Positions 10,420 through 18,778 of a stretch of 64,000 nt of DNA are shown piece by piece. Under the pieces are notes generated by a model. It ran no database searches, was not told where the DNA came from, and was given only the letters and a program-made list of their open reading frames with translations. The stretch's first letter is position 1. Each line of letters opens with the position of its first letter. Where the stretch lies: assembly GCA_902543535.1 (NCBI GenBank), contig CACBYG010000004.1:1-64000 (forward strand). Direction: 5' to 3'. Both the position numbers and the translations under genes were made by a program. Source of the stretch: an uncultured Pelagibacteraceae bacterium (GTDB lineage: Bacteria > Pseudomonadota > Alphaproteobacteria > Pelagibacterales > Pelagibacteraceae).

Positions 10420-11850
10420 TTACTTTTTGCTAACTTTTTTTGTTTTTTTGACGGCAGGCTTTGATTTTACTGTTTTTGTTGAAGGTTTTTTTTCTTTAGC
10501 AGTTTTTACCCCAGATTTTTTCTTGCTATTTTTTTTTTCAAGATCGTGATCATGATTATGGTCGTGTGCTTCTTTTAAAATTTTTTCAGCGTCAGACTTT
10601 GATATTTCCTTTTTATTTGCTTGTCCTTTTTCCTTGATTAAATTTAAAATTTTTTCCTCGTATACTGTCCCTCTCAGGCTAGCAACAGCAGAAGGGTTTT
10701 TTTGATAAAAATCCATTACCATTTTTTCTTGTCCTGGCATCATTCTAAGTTGTTTTTGAACTTCATTCTGAATTTCAACTTCACTTACTTTAATTTGATT
10801 TTTTTCTCCAAATTCATTTAAGATTAGTCCAGTCTTAATTCGAGTCTTAGCTTTTTCTTCAAAAGTTTTCTTATTCTTTTTTGCTTCATCTTCAGGCATT
10901 CCTTGTGAAAGTAATTTAACTTCTTCCTCTATTAAATTTTCAGGAACTTCTTCAACTTTAATTTTTTCAATTTCTTTTAAAATTTGATTTTTTGCTAATT
11001 GATCGAGTGAGTTTTTATACTCATCATTAATTTGTTTTGAAATTAAATTTTTTAGATCTTTTAAGTCTTTTGCACCTAAATTTTTTGCAAAATTGTCATC
11101 AATTTTAACTTCCTCTGGTTGTTTTACATTTAAAATTTTACAATTAAATTTAGCTTTTTTATTTATCAAATCTTTTTCAGGAAAATTCTCAGGTAATATA
11201 GCTTCGACTATTTTTTCATCATCTTTCTTTACTCCAATTAACTGTTTATCAAACCCTTTTAGAAACAAATCTTTACCTAAAGTTAATTGAGTATTTTTTC
11301 CTTCATTTCCTTTAAATTCTTTACCATCTACTGTTGCTTTATAATCTAAAGCAACTAAATCACCTTCTTTAGCTTTCGTCTCGGGTTTTGCATCTTTAAA
11401 ATTTGGTTGATTTTTTGCTATTTCTTTTATTCTTTTATCAGTTTCACTTTCATCAATTTTAACTGTGTATTGATCAAATTTAATTTTTTCTAATGATTTA
11501 ATATCAACTTTAGGTAATTCTGTAACTGATAATACATATTCAAGCTCCTTATCTTCACCATAAGTTTTTAAGTCCAACTTAGGCTGACCAGCTGGTTTTA
11601 TTTTATTTTCCTCTAAAGCTTTTGTTGAGGTATCTTTTAAAACTTTGTCTAAAACCTCTCCAAATACAGCTTTACCAAATTGTCTTTTTAGAACTTCTTT
11701 TGGAACTTTTCCTGGTCTAAAACCTTTCAAATTTACAGTCCCTTTTATCTCTTCATACTTTTCATCCATATGAGACTTCATAGTCTCTTTATCGATTAAA
11801 ATTTTGAGATCTTTGTTTAAACCCTTTTTATTTTCTATAGTGACTTTCAT
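10420..11850 (-). CDS. tig: Trigger factor with Lys/His-rich C-terminal extension
   Basis: 476 aa ribosome-associated chaperone and FKBP-type prolyl isomerase. The ribosome-binding loop [17 protein letters not shown] is near residues 44-60, the PPIase domain follows around 150-240, and the helical C-terminal domain runs to about 425. The last 50 residues are unusual: a histidine/aspartate patch (HDHNHDHD) and then a lysine-rich tail with [11 protein letters not shown] at the end, making the protein longer than the typical 430-450 aa. The tail may be a simple basic extension. It is the first gene of the tig-clpP-clpX-lon group and lies 10 bp from tRNA-Leu. Confidence 0.95.
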   Translation of the reverse strand: MKVTIENKKGLNKDLKILIDKETMKSHMDEKYEEIKGTVNLKGFRPGKVPKEVLKRQFGKAVFGEVLDKVLKDTSTKALEENKIKPAGQPKLDLKTYGEDKELEYVLSVTELPKVDIKSLEKIKFDQYTVKIDESETDKRIKEIAKNQPNFKDAKPETKAKEGDLVALDYKATVDGKEFKGNEGKNTQLTLGKDLFLKGFDKQLIGVKKDDEKIVEAILPENFPEKDLINKKAKFNCKILNVKQPEEVKIDDNFAKNLGAKDLKDLKNLISKQINDEYKNSLDQLAKNQILKEIEKIKVEEVPENLIEEEVKLLSQGMPEDEAKKNKKTFEEKAKTRIKTGLILNEFGEKNQIKVSEVEIQNEVQKQLRMMPGQEKMVMDFYQKNPSAVASLRGTVYEEKILNLIKEKGQANKKEISKSDAEKILKEAHDHNHDHDLEKKNSKKKSGVKTAKEKKPSTKTVKSKPAVKKTKKVSKK

Positions 11851-11860
11851 AATATTTAAG

Positions 11861-11945
11861 TGGTAGGGCGAAAAGGACTCGAACCTTCACATGTTGCCAT
11901 ATTGGTTCCTAAGACCAACGCGTCTACCAATTCCGCCATCGCCCC
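11861..11945 (-). tRNA. tRNA-Leu (TAG)
   Basis: An 85-nt class II tRNA on the minus strand. The acceptor stem pairs GGGGCGA with TCGCCCT; the D arm contains GGCGGAATTGGTAGAC; the anticodon stem-loop TTGGT-CTTAGGA-ACCAA gives anticodon TAG; a long variable arm precedes the T arm GGTTCGAGTCC; CCA is encoded. It sits immediately upstream of tig. Confidence 0.96.
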
Positions 11946-12045
11946 ACAAATTACGAGGTTTTATATATTATTGAAACTATTTGTCCAATGACAAATATTA
12001 AAAAATTAACTATTTATATAACTAATTTTATATTACTTTTAAAAA

Positions 12046-12297
12046 ATGATTATTTCACCTTGTATAAGTATTTGTAAAACAGATCCATCTACAGGTTATT
12101 GCTATGGATGCGGAAGAAGCAATGAAGAAAAGCAAATATGGAAAAAAGAGGATACATCTGATGGTTGGAAAAAAAACAATCTTGAGTCATTAAAAAAAAG
12201 ATTATCTGGCTGGCAGCTTGAAAGTTTCAATGAGTCTTATGAATACAAGGTAAATAATGGAATGTCCTTATTCAAAAAAAATCAATTTAAAGAATAA
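12046..12297 (+). CDS. DUF1289 family cysteine-rich small protein
   Basis: 83 aa. It has the DUF1289 pattern CISICKTD...YCYGCGRS near the N-terminus, with Cys6, Cys10, Cys19 and Cys22, followed by conserved Trp residues. The four cysteines suggest a metal or Fe-S site, but no activity is established as far as I know. It starts a short plus-strand unit with the 57-aa membrane protein 8 bp downstream. Family assignment is good; function unknown. Confidence 0.82.
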   Translation: MIISPCISICKTDPSTGYCYGCGRSNEEKQIWKKEDTSDGWKKNNLESLKKRLSGWQLESFNESYEYKVNNGMSLFKKNQFKE

Positions 12298-12305
12298 AGA
12301 TTTAG

Positions 12306-12479
12306 ATGAGTAAAGTAAAATTAATCAGTATTATTTACGCTATAGGAATAATAATTGGTGCTTTATTTTTTGACGTTTGGGGCGTGAATACAAGTTCTTT
12401 AAAAACTATGTCTGTTTTTGGCTGGACAGTAATTTTTATTGTTACTTTATTTTTTGTGGATAAAAACGAAAGAAAATAG
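12306..12479 (+). CDS. 57-aa two-helix membrane protein
   Basis: Begins MSKVKLISIIYAIGIIIGALFF and ends VDKNERK. Two hydrophobic helices (about residues 5-22 and 36-51) are joined by a short polar loop with DVWGVNTSS. It starts 8 bp after the DUF1289 gene on the same strand, which supports co-expression. I do not recognise a family. The amphipathic layout with a charged C-terminus and the tight spacing argue for a real gene. Confidence 0.6.
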   Translation: MSKVKLISIIYAIGIIIGALFFDVWGVNTSSLKTMSVFGWTVIFIVTLFFVDKNERK

Positions 12480-12497
12480 AATAACTTGATCAAAAAG

Positions 12498-12635
12498 TTA
12501 ATTTTTATTTTTTTTTTCTTCTTTATTTTTTGTCAAAAATTTTTTCTTAAGTTCAAATCTACTGTTTGTAATATTTGAACGATGCCTTGCATATGCTTGC
12601 TTTTGTGCTTGTCTCATAGCTCTTTTAGATGACAT
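12498..12635 (-). CDS. 45-aa basic microprotein
   Basis: Begins MSSKRAMRQAQKQAYARHRS and ends with a lysine/asparagine-rich tail (KKKFLTKNKEEKKNKN). Strongly basic with no hydrophobic segment, so it could bind RNA or DNA, but no family is recognised. It is convergent with the 57-aa gene and ends 18 bp from it. It lies downstream of the histidine phosphatase gene on the same strand (11 bp gap), possibly in the same transcript. Confidence 0.45.
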   Translation of the reverse strand: MSSKRAMRQAQKQAYARHRSNITNSRFELKKKFLTKNKEEKKNKN

Positions 12636-12646
12636 AATTATTTATT

Positions 12647-13204
12647 TTAATATTCAATTTCTAAAGTATCAATAACTTTTAATTTTTTATCTGAAATAAC
12701 AATCTCTCCAGATGAAGGTGCGTAATTTAAAATTTCTGAAATTACCACATAATGTGTTACAAAAACTAAATTGGTTTCTTTATCCCAGGTGCCTATAAAT
12801 TCATTAAAATAAATTACTTGCTTTTTTCTATTTTTAGTAAATTTTGCACTAAAAAAAGAGTTTAGAAAATTTTTAGTTTCATATTTTTTAAAAGCAATAG
12901 ATGCTGTTTCTTTACATCGACACCATTCACTAGAATAAACTTTACCAATGGAAATTTTATTTTCCTCAAAAAAATTACCAATTTTTTGTGATTGAATTCT
13001 ACCACTATCACTTAAATTTCTTTGAGTTGTACAATCATTAATATTAAAATTATCTGGGTCACCCCCACCAGGGGCATAAGCATGTCTTATAAAAATTAAT
13101 TTTCCACCTTTTTGTAATTCATCAATTAAATTTTGTTTTGAATCTGCTTTAACTGAGGGATTAATGCATATAAATACTATAATTAAATAATTTAAAATTT
13201 TCAT
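12647..13204 (-). CDS. Secreted histidine phosphatase family protein
   Basis: 185 aa. A signal peptide covers about residues 1-20 (hydrophobic segment ending VKADS), so the protein is probably periplasmic. The phosphohistidine motif is FIRHAYAPGGGDPD with Arg40-His41 and, instead of the usual RHG, RHA; the second catalytic-site histidine is His151 in VFVTHYVV. These features place it in the phosphoglycerate-mutase-like superfamily; the substrate is unknown. Its ATG is only 2 bp from the divergent ATG of the uracil-DNA glycosylase gene, so each gene must carry control elements within the other. Confidence 0.82.
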   Translation of the reverse strand: MKILNYLIIVFICINPSVKADSKQNLIDELQKGGKLIFIRHAYAPGGGDPDNFNINDCTTQRNLSDSGRIQSQKIGNFFEENKISIGKVYSSEWCRCKETASIAFKKYETKNFLNSFFSAKFTKNRKKQVIYFNEFIGTWDKETNLVFVTHYVVISEILNYAPSSGEIVISDKKLKVIDTLEIEY

Positions 13205-13206
13205 TT

Positions 13207-13887
13207 ATGGCTATTAAAATAAATAAATTAAATAAAACAATTCTTAAATGTAAAAAATGTCCAAGACTTGTTAATTTTATAAAAAAAATTTCAACACAAA
13301 AAAGAAAACAAAATATAAATGAAACCTATTGGGGAAAACCAGTTACGGGTTTTGGTACAATTGATGCAAAAATTCTAATAATTGGATTGGCGCCCGCAGC
13401 CCATGGTGGAACACGAACAGGTAGAGCTTTCACAGGTGATAAATCAGGAGATTTTTTGTTTAAGTGTCTTTTTAAAGCTAAAATCTCAAACCAGCCTTAT
13501 TCAGAAAACCTAAATGATGGTCTTAAATTAAAATCAGCATACGTTACAAACATTTTAAAATGTGTTCCTCCAGGAGATAAACCTAAAATAGAAGAACTAA
13601 AAAATTGCTCAAAATACTTTGATAGTGAGATTTATAATTTAAAAAAATTAAAAACTATTATTGCATTAGGAAAAGTGGCATTTGATAATTGTGTTAAATT
13701 TTATAAAAAAAAATTCAGTTTTAATGAAAAGATAAAATTTATTCATGGAAAATCCTATTTACTTCCAAATAATATAAATTTGATTGCCTGTTACCACCCT
13801 AGCCCAAGAAATGTAAATACAAAGCTTGTAACTGAAAGAATGATTGTAGATTTATTTAAAAAAGCTAGAAAAAAATCTATGAACTAG
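13207..13887 (+). CDS. Uracil-DNA glycosylase, family 5 (UDGb)-like
   Basis: 226 aa. Motif A reads GLAPAAHGGTRTGRAF from residue 60, the version typical of family 5 UDGs, and motif B reads HPSPRN at 197-202. Four cysteines in the positions expected for the [4Fe-4S] cluster of family 4/5 enzymes are Cys15, Cys18, Cys119 and Cys134. The enzyme removes uracil, and in family 5 also other deaminated bases, from DNA in the first step of base excision repair. The end overlaps the convergent ybgC gene by 11 bp. Family-level call is strong; substrate range is inferred. Confidence 0.87.
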   Translation: MAIKINKLNKTILKCKKCPRLVNFIKKISTQKRKQNINETYWGKPVTGFGTIDAKILIIGLAPAAHGGTRTGRAFTGDKSGDFLFKCLFKAKISNQPYSENLNDGLKLKSAYVTNILKCVPPGDKPKIEELKNCSKYFDSEIYNLKKLKTIIALGKVAFDNCVKFYKKKFSFNEKIKFIHGKSYLLPNNINLIACYHPSPRNVNTKLVTERMIVDLFKKARKKSMN

Positions 13888-14290
13888 AAGTATAGGGTTT
13901 AAATTCTGATAAGATTTTTTCTGGAATTTTAACTGGCTTGAACATTTCATTTATAAATACTAGATGAATTTTAGCTACTACTATCAATTCCTCATCTTTA
14001 AATATTGATTGATTCATTAAAAAAGAAGTTTTTGATGTAGATGCAACAAAAGATTTGATTTGTAAATAATCTTCTAAATGTGCAGATTTTTTGTATTCAA
14101 TATTGCAGGATTTTACAATTATAAGAGCACCAAAATCATTTTTTATTTTTGTATTACTTAATCCAATGTTTGATAGCGCTTCAGTTCTGGCTCTTTCTAA
14201 ATATTTTAAATAATTTGCATAATACACAACTCCACCAGCATCTGTGTCTTCATAATATACCTTAAGATTATGAGTAAAGTTTTTATGCAT
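13877..14290 (-). CDS. ybgC: YbgC-type acyl-CoA thioesterase
   Basis: 137 aa hotdog-fold protein. The family signature YEDTDAGGVVYYANYLKYLERART is around residues 13-36, with Asp17 as the catalytic residue of the 4-hydroxybenzoyl-CoA thioesterase/YbgC group. Members hydrolyse short-chain or ACP-bound acyl thioesters and are often found with the tol-pal genes; no tol gene is next to it here. It is convergent with the UDG gene (11-bp overlap). Confidence 0.85.
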   Translation of the reverse strand: MHKNFTHNLKVYYEDTDAGGVVYYANYLKYLERARTEALSNIGLSNTKIKNDFGALIIVKSCNIEYKKSAHLEDYLQIKSFVASTSKTSFLMNQSIFKDEELIVVAKIHLVFINEMFKPVKIPEKILSEFKPYTSSS

Positions 14291-14347
14291 AGGTAAATAA
14301 TATCAAATAAATAAAAATTTAATAGAAACTACGATATAATATCTGAA

Positions 14348-14488
14348 ATGAAAATTTATATAATTTGGTTAATTGGTGTAATTTTATGGAACTTTGGATT
14401 TCCAAATGCAATTCCAATCGCAGACGTTGTTGCAGCTATATTATTATCATTTTTAAGCATTGGATTAAAAAAGTATTTAAAGTGGTAA
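14348..14488 (+). CDS. 46-aa hydrophobic microprotein
   Basis: Begins MKIYIIWLIGVILWNFGFPN and ends SIGLKKYLKW. Two hydrophobic stretches flank FGFPNAIPIAD, and the C-terminus is basic, so it is probably an inner-membrane protein. It ends directly against the stop of the convergent DUF3047 gene at 14489. No known family is recognised. The proline-containing turn between the helices and the snug fit between neighbours support a real gene. Confidence 0.6.
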   Translation: MKIYIIWLIGVILWNFGFPNAIPIADVVAAILLSFLSIGLKKYLKW

Positions 14489-15139
14489 TTAATTTGATGA
14501 AAAATAAATATTCTGAAAATAAGAAATTGATTTCATTTTTGAATTATCCGTATCAGCCATTATAGCTAAACCATCTAGTTCATTCACATCTAGATCATGA
14601 AATTTTTTAAAATCTTTCTTAACATTGGCTTTTACTGTTACCCATTCATTCAGATTTTCTTTTGTAGTTGATAATATATTATCTATTGATTTTTTTGTAT
14701 AAGGACTTGCCCAGCTCTGGCCAACTGTACTATTGCTTGAAAAAACATAATTAATTGCTCTATTTGAAAGTGGTGTTGCTCCAGTTTTTTTTACTGCAAA
14801 AACTCTAGCTGCAAAATCATGACCCTTTTTTGAATTCTCATTAATGCCCTGTAAATCTTTTTCTATTTTCCATGTTATGTTGATAAATGGGGTTTTGTTT
14901 AGGTCAATTTTAACCTCTTTTCCAAGGCCGGAAGCAGCGTTATCAGCTACCGCTTTTAAAAAATTACCATTTTCATTTGATCCAACAGAATAAACTGTTT
15001 TGTTATCTGCTCCTCTCACCTTACGAACATCGAGTTCTGAAAGCTCTTGCTCTGTGAATTTAAAAATATTTACGTTTTCAGCAAATGCAGAATTAAGAAA
15101 AATTATTGATGTAATAAAAAGATAAAAAAATTTAAACAT
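14489..15139 (-). CDS. DUF3047 secreted protein
   Basis: 216 aa. A signal peptide covers residues 1-20 (hydrophobic, ending NSAFAEN). The body matches my knowledge of DUF3047: an ITWKIEKDL strand, a DFAARVFAV strand, INYVFSS and a final LAIMADTDNS segment, a beta-sandwich-like layout resembling carbohydrate-binding folds. It is probably periplasmic; no enzymatic activity is known to me. It stands alone on the minus strand between two plus-strand microproteins. Confidence 0.72.
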   Translation of the reverse strand: MFKFFYLFITSIIFLNSAFAENVNIFKFTEQELSELDVRKVRGADNKTVYSVGSNENGNFLKAVADNAASGLGKEVKIDLNKTPFINITWKIEKDLQGINENSKKGHDFAARVFAVKKTGATPLSNRAINYVFSSNSTVGQSWASPYTKKSIDNILSTTKENLNEWVTVKANVKKDFKKFHDLDVNELDGLAIMADTDNSKMKSISYFQNIYFSSN

Positions 15140-15228
15140 GATCTTCTTATAGATAAATTATTTATAAATTCAATATTCAGTCACAATTTAAACATTCTAA
15201 ATTCAAGATTGATTGCTAAATGGATAAT

Positions 15229-15369
15229 ATGAAAATTATATTTATTTTTTTACTTTTGATTTATTGGTCGTTTATGATATCTGCTCCTGTTGTATCTAAA
15301 GAGCTTAAAACAGGGGGCTCAAGGATTATTAGCTCAAAAATAGTATTAATTTCTAAGGTAAAAGGATAA
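15229..15369 (+). CDS. 46-aa microprotein with signal-like N-terminus
   Basis: Begins MKIIFIFLLLIYWSFMISAP and continues with a polar stretch VVSKELKTGGSRIISSK. An in-frame ATG 9 bp upstream (15220) is an alternative start. The hydrophobic N-terminus could be a signal peptide or a membrane anchor. The 3' end overlaps the stop region of the convergent alcohol dehydrogenase gene by 17 bp. No family recognised; moderate doubt that it is expressed. Confidence 0.4.
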   Translation: MKIIFIFLLLIYWSFMISAPVVSKELKTGGSRIISSKIVLISKVKG

Positions 15370-16357
15370 TTTTAGGGGCAACACATGTGCCATCGTGTAT
15401 TTGTTTAAAGGCATCTCCCCCATTTTTTAAATCTCTAAATTCAATCCAATCTAATGATCCAATATCTTTGTTTGCTAAAATCTTTAAAGTTTGTTCAAAA
15501 TCTTTGTTTGTATAACAATAAGTGCCTATAACTGTCACTTCTTGTAAAGTCATTTTTCTAAAATTAAAGATACCTGCAGGCTGAGTTAAACCTATATGAA
15601 TAATGGTTCCACCAGGTTTTACTACTTCAATTGCTTGTTGTCTTGAGATTTCTAGACCAACAGAATCAAAAACAATATCAAAACTATTACTGACTATTTC
15701 TTTATCGTTTGGGGCTACATATTTGGCATCCAAATATTTAGAGCATTCTTTTAGCCTTAGATTATTTGGATCAGAAAGAATAATATTTTTATTACCTTTA
15801 ATTTTCGATAATATTAGACCACATAACAAACCAATAGCACCACCACCTTGAATTAAAGTTTTACACTCAGATAAAGGTTTGCTTAATGCCTGTTCTCCCA
15901 TCAATACTGCATGCAAAGAAACAGCAGTTGGTTCTGCAACTGGTGCTGCATTTTTATCTAGACCATCTGGAATTTCATAAATGTTTTGATCAGGAGTTGA
16001 AACAAATTCTGCAAAAACTCCTTGTCTTTCAATTGGTTTATTCATACCTAAAATAATTCTTTTTGGACAAAGATGTTCTCTTCCACTTGTGCAATATTCA
16101 CATTTACCACAAGTGATCAAAGGATTTAAGACAACATCTTTACCTTTAAATTTTCCATTTTGCACTTCTCCACTGACTTCATGTCCTAATATTAATGGAG
16201 GTACTCTTCTTTCATCATGTCCATGATAAGCATGCATATCAGAGCCACAAATACCTGATGCATGAATTTTTAGAATACTTTCACCTGTTTTTTCTACGGG
16301 GTTTGGTTCATCTCTAAAAACCATTTCCTGAGTACCAGTATACACTAAAGCCTTCAT
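15353..16357 (-). CDS. Zinc-dependent medium-chain alcohol dehydrogenase
   Basis: 334 aa MDR-family enzyme. Catalytic-zinc region CGSDMHAYHG is near residues 37-46, with LGHEVSG after it; the structural-zinc lobe reads CGKCEYCTSGREHLC (four cysteines); the nucleotide-binding segment is GGGAIGLLCG. It oxidises a secondary alcohol or polyol with NAD(P); by sequence it resembles the threonine/sorbitol dehydrogenase group, but the substrate cannot be read from the sequence. Its start overlaps the NCS1 permease stop by 4 bp, suggesting that transporter and enzyme act on one compound. Confidence 0.87.
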   Translation of the reverse strand: MKALVYTGTQEMVFRDEPNPVEKTGESILKIHASGICGSDMHAYHGHDERRVPPLILGHEVSGEVQNGKFKGKDVVLNPLITCGKCEYCTSGREHLCPKRIILGMNKPIERQGVFAEFVSTPDQNIYEIPDGLDKNAAPVAEPTAVSLHAVLMGEQALSKPLSECKTLIQGGGAIGLLCGLILSKIKGNKNIILSDPNNLRLKECSKYLDAKYVAPNDKEIVSNSFDIVFDSVGLEISRQQAIEVVKPGGTIIHIGLTQPAGIFNFRKMTLQEVTVIGTYCYTNKDFEQTLKILANKDIGSLDWIEFRDLKNGGDAFKQIHDGTCVAPKIILLP

Positions 16358-17817
16358 ATTATTTTTTTGCTAGCAAATAATAAATTATACATGAAAAAAT
16401 TGCACCAATTATCCAACCATATGGCTGTAAAAAACATTAAATTTACATTCCAAATAGTTGATGATGAAAAAATAAAACCCAAAAATAAAGAATAAATTCC
16501 TTTTAAATGCCATCCTCCTGAATAAAAATACATTCCCTCGCCATCTAAAGAATAAATATCTTTATTACTCAATTCTTTATTTTTAATTAAATAGTAATCT
16601 GCAATCATAACACCAAACAAAGGACCAAAAAAAGAAGCGAAGGTGTCAACAAATGCTAAAATACCAATCTGGCTTAGCACTGAAAACCAAAATATTGATA
16701 CAATAAATCCTAAAAGACCAATAATTAAACTAGATAATTTTAAATTTAATTTACTAGGAACAAAGTTGATTAGAGAATATTGTGATGGAATAAAATTCGA
16801 AACTAAATTAGTAGAAATAGATGCTACAATTATAAAAATTAAAGCTGTTATTGTAATGGCCAAATTATCAAACTTACCAATAATATCATTTGGACTAGTT
16901 AAAATTGATTTTAAATCTAAAAATTTTAAATTAAGAAAAACATCGGATCCAATTACTATAAAAACTGAAAAAAAAGAGAAAATAATTAAATTAAATATTA
17001 AACTTAAATTTCCTTTTTTTAGCTCTTTTTCGCTCTTAACGTATCTTGAAAAATCCCCAAAGTTTACTAATAGAATTGAGAAATAAGCAAACATGGTTCC
17101 AGCAATTGAAATTAGAGGCCAAATATTATTTTTATCAATTAAGTTATTATAATTAAAAACTTCAAAAAATGCTTGGGATGTAGTTTTTACATCATTGAGT
17201 AGTATGATGAAAAAAAATAATAATATACCAGAATAAACTATTATTGCTGAATAATTAATAATTTTTTTATTAAAATTTATTCCTACACTAAACAAGAAAC
17301 TTTGAAAAGAAACAGCAATAATTATTGATGTCCAGTCAATTACATTTAAACCTAATATAAAAGTTAAAAATATATTATTCTCAAGTATTGAACTGTCTAT
17401 ACTAAATAAAAAAATTCTTATTAAATAGGTAAAAGCTTTCGATAAAAAATATGTTTGAACTCCAAACATAAAGATACCAACTAAACATCTTAAAAAACCA
17501 AAATACTTCGCTCCTCTAAAACCTAAAGATGATCTAAGAAAAACAGTGAATGGCAAACCATATTTTTGAGAGGGTTTTCCAATTAAATTTGAAAGAAAAT
17601 ATACCAACAAAGAACCAATAAGAGTCCCAAAAAAAACAACAAAAGTATTTAAATCATAGACAATATACAAAGAAGCTATCAACGAAAATGCTATTACACT
17701 TTGAATGTTTACTGCCCAATAACTAAATAAATCTTTCCAATTCCAAACTTTGTAATTAGGATTTACACTAACAAGATCCCAGTTAGAATGTGTGTATTTA
17801 ACTTTTTTACGACTCAT
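16354..17817 (-). CDS. NCS1-type cation/nucleobase symporter
   Basis: 487 aa with about 12 hydrophobic helices. The N-terminal SNWDLVSVNPNYKVWNWKDLFSYWAVN and the following segments resemble the nucleobase:cation symporter-1 family (cytosine, allantoin, hydantoin or thiamine-precursor carriers). The SSLGFRGAKYF segment near residue 92 and FFGPLFGVMIADYYLIKNKE near 390-410 are typical. The substrate is unknown. It overlaps the downstream alcohol dehydrogenase by 4 bp. The gene is strongly AT-rich, like its neighbours. Confidence 0.85.
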   Translation of the reverse strand: MSRKKVKYTHSNWDLVSVNPNYKVWNWKDLFSYWAVNIQSVIAFSLIASLYIVYDLNTFVVFFGTLIGSLLVYFLSNLIGKPSQKYGLPFTVFLRSSLGFRGAKYFGFLRCLVGIFMFGVQTYFLSKAFTYLIRIFLFSIDSSILENNIFLTFILGLNVIDWTSIIIAVSFQSFLFSVGINFNKKIINYSAIIVYSGILLFFFIILLNDVKTTSQAFFEVFNYNNLIDKNNIWPLISIAGTMFAYFSILLVNFGDFSRYVKSEKELKKGNLSLIFNLIIFSFFSVFIVIGSDVFLNLKFLDLKSILTSPNDIIGKFDNLAITITALIFIIVASISTNLVSNFIPSQYSLINFVPSKLNLKLSSLIIGLLGFIVSIFWFSVLSQIGILAFVDTFASFFGPLFGVMIADYYLIKNKELSNKDIYSLDGEGMYFYSGGWHLKGIYSLFLGFIFSSSTIWNVNLMFFTAIWLDNWCNFFMYNLLFASKKII

Positions 17818-17881
17818 AATTAAATAATAAACTAATTAATTGTGATACTATATCTTTTTTTAGATATTTAAATTTTTACTT

Positions 17882-18778
17882 ATGAAAAATTTTATTAGAA
17901 ATAACATTGGTTATTTTGCAATGTTAATGGCGGTAATTGGTTTTGGGTCAGGCCCACCATTTGTAACTTTAGCCTTAAAAGAATTTTTTATAATAGATCT
18001 ATTGGCTGTACGATTTTTAATCGCATTTGTACTTATGCTTTTATTTTGTATTTTGATGAGGGTTGATATTTCTATAAAACAAGTTGGTTTAAAACCTTTT
18101 TTAATGGGATTACTTAACCCATTTCTTGTAACATTATCTTTTCACGTAGGGTTATTATTGACAAGTCCAATTAATGGGGTGGCTATAATAAGCACACTTC
18201 CACTTATACAGCCATTTGTAGCAAAAATATTTTTAAAAGAAAAAATAGAGATTAAAGTAATTATAGGAGTATTGATAACTCTTGTAGGAACTTATTTATT
18301 ACTTACAAATCAATTCAATTCAGGTGCAGGAAATTATCTTGGTGATTTAATTATTTTTTTAGGAATGCTATGCGCTTCAATAAATGAAGTTATTGGAAGA
18401 AAGTTTATGCAAACAAAAGTTAATCAGCTATCTGTAAATACTTTTCAATATTTTACAGGATTTGTGCTTTCTTTTTTAATTCTTTTTATTATTTGGCCAA
18501 ATTCTAGTTTTCAGTACACTTTTCATTTAGACTTTACGCCTTCAGTAATGGCTGCTTTAACTTTATCTTTTATTACTTTTGCCTCATATTTATTTTACAA
18601 CTACGCTCTAAGAAGGCTTCCTTTAGGTCGTATTAGTTTAATGTATCCCTTAACAGGTCCAATCGGGGCAACTTCAGCATGGATAGTAGTTGATGCTGAA
18701 ATTAATTTTAAAATATTTTTATCTCTTATAATAATTTTAATTGGTACAATAATACCATATATCAATAAAAAATCTTAA
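17882..18778 (+). CDS. EamA-family drug/metabolite transporter
   Basis: 298 aa with ten hydrophobic helices in two EamA repeats (about residues 10-142 and 152-296). The second repeat carries LRRLPLGRISLMYPLTGPIGATSAW, a typical EamA segment. Such proteins export amino acids or metabolites, or less often import; the substrate is unknown. It is divergent from the NCS1 gene and its stop codon abuts the stop of dctM with no spacer. Confidence 0.85.
   Translation: MKNFIRNNIGYFAMLMAVIGFGSGPPFVTLALKEFFIIDLLAVRFLIAFVLMLLFCILMRVDISIKQVGLKPFLMGLLNPFLVTLSFHVGLLLTSPINGVAIISTLPLIQPFVAKIFLKEKIEIKVIIGVLITLVGTYLLLTNQFNSGAGNYLGDLIIFLGMLCASINEVIGRKFMQTKVNQLSVNTFQYFTGFVLSFLILFIIWPNSSFQYTFHLDFTPSVMAALTLSFITFASYLFYNYALRRLPLGRISLMYPLTGPIGATSAWIVVDAEINFKIFLSLIIILIGTIIPYINKKS

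Noticed and set aside
12046-12480. Toxin-antitoxin pair (DUF1289 plus small membrane protein)
   Set aside because: Neither protein resembles a known toxin or antitoxin; tight spacing alone is normal in this genome.
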